Positions 33,083 to 41,596 of a DNA stretch of 64,000 nt are shown in pieces. The stretch covers positions 2,355,001-2,419,000 of the forward strand of contig NZ_CP054916.1 of NCBI RefSeq assembly GCF_013364155.1. The letters run 5' to 3'. The stretch comes from Streptomyces sp. NA02950. Lineage in GTDB: Bacteria; Actinomycetota; Actinomycetes; Streptomycetales; Streptomycetaceae. Every line of letters starts with the position of its first letter. Positions within the stretch are counted from its first letter, which is position 1. Under the pieces are notes generated by a model. It was not told the origin of the DNA. It worked only from the letters and a program-made list of their open reading frames with translations, and made no database searches. The translations under genes were made by a program, and so were the position numbers.

Positions 33083-34534
33083 CTATTCTCGCTCCCGGCC
33101 TCCGGTGCCCGGCTCCAGGGTGGCTCCGGTGTGCTCCACCAGCTCGTCGGCCGCCCGGCGGGCGCCGGCGATACAGGCGGGGATGCCGACGCCGTCGTAC
33201 TGAGCGCCGCACACCCGCAGTCCCGGCAGCTTGGCGACCTCCGCGCGGATGCGGGCCACCCGGTCCAGATGGCCGACGGGGTACTGCGGCAGCCCGCCGT
33301 CCCAGCGGTCGACCCGGGTCGCGACGGGCCGGGCGGCGAGACCCACCGCCTCACCGAGATCGGCGAGCGACATCCCTACCAGATCGGCGTCGTCGCGCTT
33401 CAGGTCCTCCTCGTCCTCGAACCGCCCGATCGAGGTACGCAGCACAAACAGATCGGGGTCCGCGTCCCGCAGCCAGCCCCATTTGCGGCTGGAGAAGGTG
33501 GCGGCCTTGATCGTGTGGCCGTCGACGGGCGGGACCAGGAAGCCGCTGCCCTGGGCGAGCGCTTCCACGTCCGCGCGGCGGAAGGCCATAGTGATCAGTG
33601 CCATGGAGGCGTAGTCGACGGTGGCCAGCTCGGCGGAGGCGGCCGGGGAGTCGGCGGCGAGCAGCCGCGCGGCGGCGGGTGCGGGGGCGGCCAGCACCAC
33701 CGCGTCGGCCCGGAGCGCAGCGCCGTCGGTGGCGACGGTCCAGCCGTCGGCGGTCCGCCGCAGCTCCCGTACGGGCGTGTGGGTGCGGATCTCGCCGCCC
33801 CGGGCGCGGACCGCGTCGGCCACCGCGAGCGGCAGCCGTCCGATTCCGCCGTCGATGCCCATGAAGACCGGGCCGTCCTGGCGGCGCGCGGCCCGCTCGG
33901 CCAGCTCCCTCACGCCCTCGGTCAGCGGACGGTCGGAGCGGGCCACCTCGAAGAGAGCGGGCACCGACGCGCGCATCGAGGTGCGGTAGACATCGCCCGC
34001 GTACACCCCGCCGAGCAGCGGCTCGACGAGCCGGTCGACAACCTCCCGGCCGAGCCGCGCCGCGATGAACTCGCCGAGCGCCACGTCCTCGCCGACCTCC
34101 GTGGGCGGCAGCGTCCCCTCCTTGGCGATCCGCGCGAGCCCGTCGTCCGAGATCACCCCGGAGGCGGCCAGCGGCGCGAGATCACCGGGCACACCCATCA
34201 CATGGCCCTTGGGCAGCGGCCGCAGTTCGCCGCGCGTCCACAGGGAGGCGTTCGCGGTCGCCGGGGGCTGGAGCCGGTCCCCGATGCCGACCGCGCGCGC
34301 CAGCTCCACCGCCTCGGGCCGCCGGGCCAGCATCGACTCGGCGCCGAGGTCCACCGGAACGCCCTCGATCTCCCCCGCGTGCAGCTTGCCGCCGAGCCGC
34401 CCGGACGCCTCCAGGACGGTCACCCGCGTCCCGGCCTCCAGCAGCCGGTGGGCCGCCGCCAGACCGGAGATCCCGCCGCCGATGACGGCCACATGGCCGG
34501 TACGCCCCGCCCCGGGGGTGCTCACTGCGCTCAT
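33083..34534 (-). CDS. hemG: Coproporphyrinogen III oxidase (HemG/HemY/CgoX type)
   Basis: A 483-residue FAD-dependent oxidase. The FAD-binding [21 protein letters not shown] lies at the N terminus, with LEASGRLGG after it, and the C-terminal [17 protein letters not shown] and [15 protein letters not shown] match HemY-type enzymes. In Actinobacteria it oxidises coproporphyrinogen III to coproporphyrin III. It is co-transcribed with hemQ; the pobR stop is only 12 bases upstream of its start, so read-through from pobR is possible. Iron insertion (HemH) is not encoded in this window. Confidence 0.93.
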   Translation of the reverse strand: MSAVSTPGAGRTGHVAVIGGGISGLAAAHRLLEAGTRVTVLEASGRLGGKLHAGEIEGVPVDLGAESMLARRPEAVELARAVGIGDRLQPPATANASLWTRGELRPLPKGHVMGVPGDLAPLAASGVISDDGLARIAKEGTLPPTEVGEDVALGEFIAARLGREVVDRLVEPLLGGVYAGDVYRTSMRASVPALFEVARSDRPLTEGVRELAERAARRQDGPVFMGIDGGIGRLPLAVADAVRARGGEIRTHTPVRELRRTADGWTVATDGAALRADAVVLAAPAPAAARLLAADSPAASAELATVDYASMALITMAFRRADVEALAQGSGFLVPPVDGHTIKAATFSSRKWGWLRDADPDLFVLRTSIGRFEDEEDLKRDDADLVGMSLADLGEAVGLAARPVATRVDRWDGGLPQYPVGHLDRVARIRAEVAKLPGLRVCGAQYDGVGIPACIAGARRAADELVEHTGATLEPGTGGRERE

Positions 34535-34546
34535 GCCCCCACTGTC

Positions 34547-36283
34547 TCAGACCCCCTTCCCGGGCCGCGGGGACCGGGTGGCCTCCGGGGAACCCGTCCC
34601 GAGCGGGCGGTACGCGGCGGCGACGGCCAGGTCGGCTTCGATCCGGGCGGCGGCGGCGCGCAGCGCCGGGAGCAGTTCGCGGCGGGTGCTCTCCACGCTG
34701 CCGCGGCCCGCGTGGGTCGCCACGTTGAGCGCGGCCGCCACCCGGCCGTCCGCGTCCCGTACGGGCACGGCGAGCGACCGCAGACCCTCCTCCAACTCCT
34801 CGTCGACGAGCGCGTGTCCGTCGGCCGCCGTCCGCTCCAGCAGCCGGGCCAGCTCGGGCACGGAGGTCACGGTGTGCCGGGTCAGCGGCTCGGGGGCCAG
34901 CCCGGCCAGATATCCGGCGCGGGCCCGCTCGTCAAGGCCCGCGAGCAGCACCCGCCCCATGGAGGTGGCGTAGGCGGGGAAGCGGGTGCCGAGGGTGATG
35001 TTGACGCTCATGATGCGGACGGTGGGCACGCGGGCGACGTACCGGATGTCGCCGTCGTCGAGCACGGCCAGGGACGCCGATTCCTGGACGGTGCGGACCA
35101 GTTCGCGCAGATGCGGCGCGGCGAGGTCGGTGAAGGTGAGGTCGGCCAGCGGGGTGCAGCCGAGTTCCAGCACCTTCGGCAGCGGCCGGAAGCCCCGGTC
35201 GTCGGCCGCGGCGTAGCCCAGCTCGACGAGGGTCAGCAGCGAACGGCGGGCGGTGGCCCGGGGCAGCCCGGTGGCCTCGGCGACGGCGGTGAGGGAGAGT
35301 CCGCCGGTGGCGGCGTCGGCCGCGCCCAGGGCCCGCAGCACGGCGAGCCCGCGGGCGAGGGACTGGAGGAACCCGGCCCCCAGCTCCCGTTTGGCCAGCC
35401 GTGCGGGATCCTCCCCCGGGGCACCCACCGGACCGGACGGCTCCGCGCCGCCCCTCCCCCGCGGCGTGGCCAACGCCCCCTCCATCGCGGGGAGCTCGGC
35501 CCGCAGCGGGTCCAGGACGGCGGCGCGCAGCGAGGCGGCGTCGTGGCGGCTGGTGTGGCTGACCACGTTGACCGCGCAGGCGATACGGCCCGCCGGGTCG
35601 CGGACCGGCACCGACACGGCCACCAGGCCCGGTTCGATCAGCTGGTCGTCCAGGGACCAGCCGTCGCGGGCGGCGGCCTCGGCGCGGGCCTCGAAGTCGG
35701 TGTCCGGGGCGGGCGGCCGGCCGGGCGCGACGGCCGGGAAGGCGGTGTCCAGCGGATCAGCGGCGCGGCGGGCGCGCCAGGCGGCCCAGGCCGGCCCGTC
35801 CCAGTCCGCGGCGAACAGCGCGCCCGGCGCGCAGCGCTCGGCGGGGAGCAGTTCGCCGATCCGGAAGGCCAGGGACATGGTGCGGCGGCGGGTGGCCTGG
35901 ACGACGAAGCGCACTCCGTCGCCGTCGGGCACGGCCACCGAGACCGATTCGTCGAGCCGGTCCGCGAGCCGTTCGGCGAAGGGCCCGAGCGCGTCGGGCA
36001 GTCCGCAGGCCGCGAGATACGCGTTGCCCAGCTCCATCAGCCGGGCGGCGAGGCCGATGTCGCGCCCGTCGAGCGTGAGGTATCCCAACTGGTCGAGGGT
36101 GGCCACCACCCGGTCGACAACGGACCGGGCGAGCCCCGTGCCACGGACGAGATCGCCGGGCCGGACCGTGGCGCGGCCCTCGTGCGCGGCCAGCCGGGTC
36201 AGCTCGCGCAGCACGGCGAGGCCGCGCTCGAGCGGGCCGACGGGGCCATTGACAGGCGGGGGCACTGGGCTGAGACTCACCAT
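34547..36283 (-). CDS. pobR: Tandem IclR regulator PobR
   Basis: A 578-residue protein made of two complete IclR units. Each has a winged-helix head (DLVRGTGLARSVVDRVVATL in the first; AVAEATGLPRATARRSLLTL in the second) and an effector-binding domain ending in SVPVRDPAGRIACAVNV or AVPVRDADGRVAAALNV. A Pro/Gly-rich linker joins them at about residues 265-300. This double architecture is known for PobR of S. coelicolor, the regulator of 4-hydroxybenzoate hydroxylase. Here it diverges from pobA, as expected, and should bind the intergenic region and respond to 4-hydroxybenzoate. Confidence 0.9.
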   Translation of the reverse strand: MVSLSPVPPPVNGPVGPLERGLAVLRELTRLAAHEGRATVRPGDLVRGTGLARSVVDRVVATLDQLGYLTLDGRDIGLAARLMELGNAYLAACGLPDALGPFAERLADRLDESVSVAVPDGDGVRFVVQATRRRTMSLAFRIGELLPAERCAPGALFAADWDGPAWAAWRARRAADPLDTAFPAVAPGRPPAPDTDFEARAEAAARDGWSLDDQLIEPGLVAVSVPVRDPAGRIACAVNVVSHTSRHDAASLRAAVLDPLRAELPAMEGALATPRGRGGAEPSGPVGAPGEDPARLAKRELGAGFLQSLARGLAVLRALGAADAATGGLSLTAVAEATGLPRATARRSLLTLVELGYAAADDRGFRPLPKVLELGCTPLADLTFTDLAAPHLRELVRTVQESASLAVLDDGDIRYVARVPTVRIMSVNITLGTRFPAYATSMGRVLLAGLDERARAGYLAGLAPEPLTRHTVTSVPELARLLERTAADGHALVDEELEEGLRSLAVPVRDADGRVAAALNVATHAGRGSVESTRRELLPALRAAAARIEADLAVAAAYRPLGTGSPEATRSPRPGKGV

Positions 36284-36293
36284 CAGCCAATTA

Positions 36294-36307
36294 TGAACAA
36301 AGTTTCA
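36294..36307. promoter_or_regulatory. Candidate PobR operator
   Basis: In the 85-base pobR-pobA gap, TGAACAAAGTTTCA (36294-36307) is an imperfect palindrome in an AT-rich spot. It is the best visible binding-site candidate, but no consensus was checked. Confidence 0.35.
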
Positions 36308-36368
36308 CTGGGCGAACAACTGCCGGGGCCGACTCGCATCACCTCGGCCCGGACGAAGGGACGTATCG

Positions 36369-37556
36369 ATGCGCACGACCGTCGGCATCATCGGCGCGGG
36401 GCCCGCCGGTCTGCTGCTCGCCCGGCTGCTGCACCGGGCGGGGATCGACTGTGTGGTGCTGGAGAGCCGGGACCGGGCGTATGCCGAGCGGCGCCAGCGG
36501 GCCGGGATCCTGGAGCAGGGCACGGTGGACGCGCTGCGCGCATGCGGCGCGGGCGCGCGGCTGGACCGCGAGGGGCTGGTCCACCACGGCATCGAGCTGC
36601 GCTTCGACGGCCGTCGGCACCGCGTCGACTTCCCCGCGGCCACCGGCGGCCGGTCGGTCACCGTCTACGCCCAGACCGAGCTGGTCAAGGATCTGATCGC
36701 ACTCCAGCTCGGCGAGGGCGGCGAGGCCGGACCGCCGCTGCTCTTCGGGGCGGAGGCGCTGGCGGTGGAGAGGCCGGACTCCGCCGCACCGGAGATCCGC
36801 TTCCGCCACGAGGGTCGCGAACGGACCCTGGTCTGCGATGTGGTGGCGGGCTGCGACGGCTTCCACGGCATCGCCCGGCGCGCGGTCCCGGCCGACCGGG
36901 CGCGCACCTTCGAGCGCGGCTACCCGTACTCCTGGCTGGGGGTGCTGGCCGATGTGCCGCCGTCCTGCGAGGAGTTGATCTACGCCCGGCACCAGCGCGG
37001 CTTCGCGCTGCACAGCATGCGCTCGCCGCGGGTCTCCCGGCTCTACCTCCAGGTGCCGAACGGCACGGACCCCGCCGAGTGGCCGCACGACCGGATCTGG
37101 GACGAGCTGAGCGTCCGTCTGGGCACCGACGACGGCTGGACGCTGGAGCGCGGTCCGATCACCGCCGTGTCGGTCACCCCGATGCGCAGCTTCGTGCGGG
37201 AGCCGATGCGTCACGGCAGGCTCTTCCTGGCGGGCGACGCGGCGCACATCGTGCCGCCCACCGGCGCCAAGGGGCTCAACCTGGCCGTCTCCGACGTCCT
37301 CACCCTGGCCCGCGCGCTCGTCGAGCACCACCGCACCGGCTCCACCGAGCTGCTGGACGGCTATGCGGCGACCTGTCTGCGCCGGGTGTGGCAGGCCGAG
37401 CGCTTCTCGTTCTTCATGACCGAGACCCTGCACCGGCGGCCGGACCAGAGCCCGTTCGAGGACCGCCTCCAGGTCGCGCAGCTGGACCGGATCGCCTCCT
37501 CCGCCACCGCCTCCGCCGAGCTGGCCGAGAACTACGTCGGCCTCCCGCTGTCATGA
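36369..37556 (+). CDS. pobA: 4-Hydroxybenzoate 3-monooxygenase PobA
   Basis: A 395-residue flavoprotein that hydroxylates 4-hydroxybenzoate to protocatechuate with NAD(P)H and oxygen, the entry step to the beta-ketoadipate pathway. It shows the N-terminal FAD motif GIIGAGPAGLLLARLLHRAG, the RAGILEQGTVDAL segment typical of PobA and the second FAD motif AGDAAHIVPPTGAKGLNLAVSDV. Length is normal for the enzyme. GAAGGGA lies before ATG 36369. The following IclR gene overlaps it as ATGA. Protocatechuate-ring-cleavage genes are not in the window. Confidence 0.95.
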   Translation: MRTTVGIIGAGPAGLLLARLLHRAGIDCVVLESRDRAYAERRQRAGILEQGTVDALRACGAGARLDREGLVHHGIELRFDGRRHRVDFPAATGGRSVTVYAQTELVKDLIALQLGEGGEAGPPLLFGAEALAVERPDSAAPEIRFRHEGRERTLVCDVVAGCDGFHGIARRAVPADRARTFERGYPYSWLGVLADVPPSCEELIYARHQRGFALHSMRSPRVSRLYLQVPNGTDPAEWPHDRIWDELSVRLGTDDGWTLERGPITAVSVTPMRSFVREPMRHGRLFLAGDAAHIVPPTGAKGLNLAVSDVLTLARALVEHHRTGSTELLDGYAATCLRRVWQAERFSFFMTETLHRRPDQSPFEDRLQVAQLDRIASSATASAELAENYVGLPLS

Positions 37557-38374
37557 CGGCGCCGAGTCCCCCGGCCACCCGGGGCCCGGGCCAGGACGGC
37601 CCGCCTGAAAGCCGTACGGTCGCGGGCCGGGTGCTGGCGGTCCTGGAGGCGTTCGACGCGACCCACCGCTCGCTGTCGCTCACCGCCCTGGCCCGCCGCG
37701 CCGGACTGCCACTGGCCACCGCGCACCGGCTGGTCGCCTCGCTGACGCGGTGGGGCGCCCTGGAGCGGGACACGAGCGGGGCCTACCACATCGGGCTGCG
37801 GCTGTGGGAGGTCGCGACGCTCTCACCGCGCGGTGTCGGGGTGCGCGAGGCGGCGCTGCCGTTCATGGAGGACCTGTACGAGGCCACCCATGAGAACGTC
37901 CAGCTCGCCGTGCGCGACGGCCTGGACGTGGTGTACGTGGAGCTGATCTCGGGACGGTCCGCGGTGCGGGTGCGCACCCGCGTCGGCGGGCGGCTGCCGC
38001 TGCACGCCACGGGCGTCGGTCTGGTGCTGCTCGCCTACGGTCCGCCCCGGCTGCTGGAGCGGGTGTGCGCCCGGCCGATGCGCCGCTTCACCGAGTTCAC
38101 CATCCAGCACCCCGCCCGGCTGCGGGCCGCCCTCGCCGAGGTGCGGCGCGCCGGGGTGGCCGTCAGCGACCGCCAGATCACGGTGGACGGGCTGTCGGTG
38201 GCGGCCCCGGTACACGGCCCCGGCGGGGAGGTGGTGGCCTCGCTCTCGGTGGTCGTACCGGCCGCGGAGGGGCGGGCTCCGGGGCTGGTTCCGGCGGTGC
38301 GGGTCGCCGCGCAGGGAATCTCCCGGACCCTCGCCACCGCCTGGGGCGAGGACCGGGCGGACCTTTCCGGCTGA
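37553..38374 (+). CDS. IclR-family transcription regulator
   Basis: A 273-residue single-unit IclR protein. The helix-turn-helix is SLTALARRAGLPLATAHRLV (about 43-62) and the effector domain contains the family's LPLHATGVGLVLLAYG and RRAGVAVSDRQITVDGLSVAAPV. It is translationally coupled to pobA through an ATGA overlap and precedes an MFS transporter, so it probably controls aromatic-acid uptake or breakdown, in addition to PobR. The inducer is unknown. Confidence 0.92.
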   Translation: MTAPSPPATRGPGQDGPPESRTVAGRVLAVLEAFDATHRSLSLTALARRAGLPLATAHRLVASLTRWGALERDTSGAYHIGLRLWEVATLSPRGVGVREAALPFMEDLYEATHENVQLAVRDGLDVVYVELISGRSAVRVRTRVGGRLPLHATGVGLVLLAYGPPRLLERVCARPMRRFTEFTIQHPARLRAALAEVRRAGVAVSDRQITVDGLSVAAPVHGPGGEVVASLSVVVPAAEGRAPGLVPAVRVAAQGISRTLATAWGEDRADLSG

Positions 38375-38486
38375 CGGAAGGAGCCCTTGCCGCCGCTTCG
38401 TCCCCGGCCGGATTCTGTGGGCCGCCCCACCCACCGCTCACCACGCCGGAAGCCCGGACCCCCGGGCCCGAAGGGGGACATGGGAC

Positions 38487-39938
38487 ATGCCCGACGTCAC
38501 CACCGAGACCCAGACCGTGCCCCGCCCGGCCGGGACCGGGCGCTGGCAGCCGCACCACACCCTGTGGGCGATGCTGCTCGGCGGCTGGCTGTTCTCCTAC
38601 GCCGACCGCACCATCACCGGCCCGGTCGTCACCTGGCTGATCGACAACGACCACGGCATGCTGGGTTCCGCCACCCATCCGCACGCCCTCGGCGGTCTGA
38701 TCGGCAGTCTGTTCTTCGCGGGCTACATGCTCACTCAGTTCCCCGGCGGCTATCTCGGGGACCGGTTCGGTCCTCGCACCATGCTGGCGATCTCGCTGGT
38801 GTGGGCGGGGCTGACCACGCTCGCCAGCGGACTGGTCACCGGGCTGGTCGCCTTCGTGGTGCTGCGGGTGCTGACCGGGCTCGGCGAGGGCGTCTTCTAC
38901 TCCAACGACCGTTCGCTGATCGCCCAGCGCACCCCGCCCGCCAAGGCCGGACTCGGCATGGGCGTCGCCATCACCGGACTGTCCATCGGACTGACGGTCG
39001 CGACCGTCTCCGCACCCCATCTGCTGGCCTGGGGCGCGGAGGTGTTCGGCCCCGAGGACGCCTGGCGGATGCCGTTCCTGGTGCTGGGCGGGGCGACCCT
39101 CGCGTTCGGCTGGGCCACCGCGGCCTATATGCGCCGGATCGGCGGCCCGCTCAAGGCCACCGGCTCCGCGCTGCGGCTGCTGGGGATCTCGGCGGTGCTG
39201 TGCGCCGCCGTCATGGCGGTCTATCTGATCGCCGACGGGGCGGGGCTGCCGAGCTGGGGCGTGGCCGCCCTGGAGTGTGTGCTCGCGTTCCTCCTCATCG
39301 GGGCGGTGTTCGCCCGGCGCGGCGGGCGGATGGGCGCCGTCTCCCGGAACCGCGAGGTGCTGCTGCTCAGCTTCGCCTTCATCGCGGTGATGTGGAACCT
39401 GTGGTTCTTCAGCTTCTGGTCGGTGTCGATCGTGGCCGACGCCGCCCACAGCTCGTTCCAGAACGCCGCGCTGGTGGCCACCTTCAACGCGGGCGCGGGC
39501 CTCCTCGGCTTCCCCGCCGGGGGCTGGCTGTCGGACCGGGCCAAGGGCCGGGGGCGGGGGCGGCGGCCGCTGCTGGTCGCGTTCACCGTGGTCCAGGGAG
39601 CGCTGGTACTGGTCTTCGCCGGGTATCTGCACACCCACAGCACACCCTCCTTGTGGGTGATGTCGGTGCTGCTCTTCATCACCTCGCTGTTCTTCAACGC
39701 CCTCCAGCCGATGGCGCACGCCCTGCTCAACGACGTGGTCGACGCCGCCGAACGGGGCGCCGCCTTCGGCCTGTTCAACCTGGTCGGAGAGATCGGCGCG
39801 GTGATCAGCCCGGCGCTCGGCGGCACCCTCTTCGACGCCTACGGCAGCTGGACGCGGGCCGTCGTCATCGACGGCGCGCTGATGCTCGCCAGTGCCGTGC
39901 TCTACGGCCTCGTCCGCGAGGGCCCCGCGCGCACGTAG
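38487..39938 (+). CDS. MFS transporter, anion/aromatic-acid type
   Basis: A 483-residue major facilitator with about twelve membrane helices. YADRTITGPVVTWL in helix 1, GGYLGDRFGPRTML in the loop between helices 2 and 3, and the matching loop SDRAKGRGRGRR in the second half are family marks. Placed in the pob island it most likely imports 4-hydroxybenzoate or a similar acid, but substrate is inferred from context only. GAAGGGGGACATGGGAC before ATG 38487 supplies the ribosome site. Confidence 0.86.
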   Translation: MPDVTTETQTVPRPAGTGRWQPHHTLWAMLLGGWLFSYADRTITGPVVTWLIDNDHGMLGSATHPHALGGLIGSLFFAGYMLTQFPGGYLGDRFGPRTMLAISLVWAGLTTLASGLVTGLVAFVVLRVLTGLGEGVFYSNDRSLIAQRTPPAKAGLGMGVAITGLSIGLTVATVSAPHLLAWGAEVFGPEDAWRMPFLVLGGATLAFGWATAAYMRRIGGPLKATGSALRLLGISAVLCAAVMAVYLIADGAGLPSWGVAALECVLAFLLIGAVFARRGGRMGAVSRNREVLLLSFAFIAVMWNLWFFSFWSVSIVADAAHSSFQNAALVATFNAGAGLLGFPAGGWLSDRAKGRGRGRRPLLVAFTVVQGALVLVFAGYLHTHSTPSLWVMSVLLFITSLFFNALQPMAHALLNDVVDAAERGAAFGLFNLVGEIGAVISPALGGTLFDAYGSWTRAVVIDGALMLASAVLYGLVREGPART

Positions 39939-39985
39939 CGTGGTCCCGGCAGAGCGGGACCCAACGCGGCGGAGGGGCACGGGCC

Positions 39986-41374
39986 ATGGCGGCGCGGCGA
40001 ATGGTGATCATCGGGGGCGACGCGGCGGGGATGTCCGCGGCGTCCCAGGCACGCAGACTCAGCAGCCGGAGCGATCTGGAGATCCTCGCCTTCGAGCGCG
40101 GCCACTTCACCTCGTACTCGGCCTGCGGCATCCCCTACTGGGTCGGCGGCGATGTGGACGGCCCCGACGCCCTGGTCGCCCGGACGCCCGAGACCCACCG
40201 CGGACGCGGTATCGACGTCCGGCTGTGCACCGAGGCCATCGAGATCGACCCGGCCGGACAGCGCGTCCTGGTCCGGGATCTCGATCCGCGCGGCGACGGC
40301 GAACGCTGGTACGGCTACGACGATCTGGTGATCGCCACCGGCGCCCGGCCGCGCCGCCCCTCGATGCCGGGGATCGACGCGCCCGGTGTGCACGGGGTGC
40401 AGACCCTGGACGACGGCCGGGCCCTGCTGGACACCCTCGAGGGCACCCGGGTCGAGCGCGCGGTCGTGGTCGGCGCGGGCTACATCGGGGTGGAGATGGC
40501 CGAGGCCCTGATCCGGCGCGGCTGCCGGGTCACCGTCCTGGAACGGGGTGAGCAGCCGATGGCCACGCTCGACCCCGACATGGGGCGGCTGGTGCGCGAG
40601 GCGATGACCGGACTCGGCATCGACACCGTCACCGGAGCGGAGGTCGCCGAGGTGATGACCGGTGAGGACGGCCGGGTGCGGGGTGTGGCCACCAAGGTCA
40701 GCGAGTACCCGGCCGAACTGGTCGTGCTGGGCCTCGGGGTGGTCCCCGAGACCGGGCTCGCCCACGAGGCGGGGCTGCCGCTGGGCGAGTCCGGCGGGCT
40801 GCTGACCGATCTGGCGATGCGGGTGCGCGGACACGAGAACATCTGGGCGGGCGGCGACTGCGTCGAGGTCCTCCACCTGGTCTCCGGCCGCACCCGGCAC
40901 ATCCCCCTGGGCACCCACGCCAACAAGCAGGGCCAGGTCATCGGCACCAATGTGGGCGGCGGCTACGCCACCTTCCCCGGTGTGGTGGGCACGGCGGTCA
41001 GCAAGGTCTGCGATCTGGAGATCGCCCGCACCGGGCTGCTGGAGGCCGAGGCCGCGGCCGTGGGACTGCGGTTCGTGACCGTCACGGCCGACTCGACCAG
41101 CCGCGCCGGGTACTACCCCGGCACCCGCCCGATGACCGTGAAGATGCTCGCCGAGCGCCGCACCGGGCGGCTGCTGGGCGCCCAGATCGTGGGCCGGGAG
41201 GGCGCGGGCAAGCGCGTGGACATCGCGGCGGTCGCGCTGACCGCCGGGATGACGGTGGACCAGGTGGCCGCGCTGGACCTGGGGTACGCGCCGCCGTTCT
41301 CACCGGTGTGGGACCCGGTGCAGGTGGCGGCGCGCCGGGCGGTGGCGGCCGTACGGGCGGCGGAGTCCGGGTAG
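39986..41374 (+). CDS. FAD-dependent disulfide reductase (CoA-disulfide reductase-like)
   Basis: A 462-residue flavoprotein of the NADH oxidase/CoA-disulfide reductase group. FAD motif VIIGGDAAGMSAASQARRL, the single redox cysteine in SYSACGIPYWVGG, the NAD(P) motif VVVGAGYIGVEMAEAL and the FAD-closing WAGGDCVE are visible. These enzymes reduce CoA disulfide or related thiols, or reduce oxygen or peroxide through a cysteine sulfenic acid. GGAGG precedes ATG 39986; a TAGCGT box overlaps the end of the upstream MFS gene (39936-39941), so it may have its own promoter. Confidence 0.88.
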   Translation: MAARRMVIIGGDAAGMSAASQARRLSSRSDLEILAFERGHFTSYSACGIPYWVGGDVDGPDALVARTPETHRGRGIDVRLCTEAIEIDPAGQRVLVRDLDPRGDGERWYGYDDLVIATGARPRRPSMPGIDAPGVHGVQTLDDGRALLDTLEGTRVERAVVVGAGYIGVEMAEALIRRGCRVTVLERGEQPMATLDPDMGRLVREAMTGLGIDTVTGAEVAEVMTGEDGRVRGVATKVSEYPAELVVLGLGVVPETGLAHEAGLPLGESGGLLTDLAMRVRGHENIWAGGDCVEVLHLVSGRTRHIPLGTHANKQGQVIGTNVGGGYATFPGVVGTAVSKVCDLEIARTGLLEAEAAAVGLRFVTVTADSTSRAGYYPGTRPMTVKMLAERRTGRLLGAQIVGREGAGKRVDIAAVALTAGMTVDQVAALDLGYAPPFSPVWDPVQVAARRAVAAVRAAESG

Positions 41375-41408
41375 CCGGAACCCTTCCGGGCCGTCCGCCC
41401 TCGCCCTG

Positions 41409-41596
41409 GTGCCGCGTCAGCCAAGGTTCGCCCCGCTCGCCGCCCCGGCACGCTCCCCCAGCTACCGCTGGGAGGTGCCCCCTCTCGCCGCGTTGGCCGA
41501 AGGCCCGAGGAGGCCCCCTACGAGGGCTTCCGGCCGCCGTGCGATCGCACGCACCAGGACGCCCCGCTCCCGGGCGAACCTTGGCTGACGCGGCAC
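41409..41596. mobile_element. 188-base MITE-like element with 25-base perfect inverted ends
   Basis: GTGCCGCGTCAGCCAAGGTT and the next five bases (41409-41433) recur as exact reverse complement at 41572-41596. Inside, at 41455-41482, is a 28-base sequence beginning CCCCCAGCTACCGCTGGGAG, found twice (opposite strand) at 59613-59640 and 59705-59732. There is no coding capacity of its own and no clear target duplication. The right end overlaps the last codons of the neighbouring leftward gene. Confidence 0.6.

Noticed and set aside
33131..38374. 1,747-codon plus-strand open frame
   Set aside because: Only its last 273 codons are a gene (IclR, from 37553). The rest is antisense to hemG and pobR or out of frame with pobA.
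38178..39980. 600-codon minus-strand frame opposite the MFS gene
   Set aside because: His/Gln/Arg/Gly-rich shadow of a well-marked transporter; no family motif.
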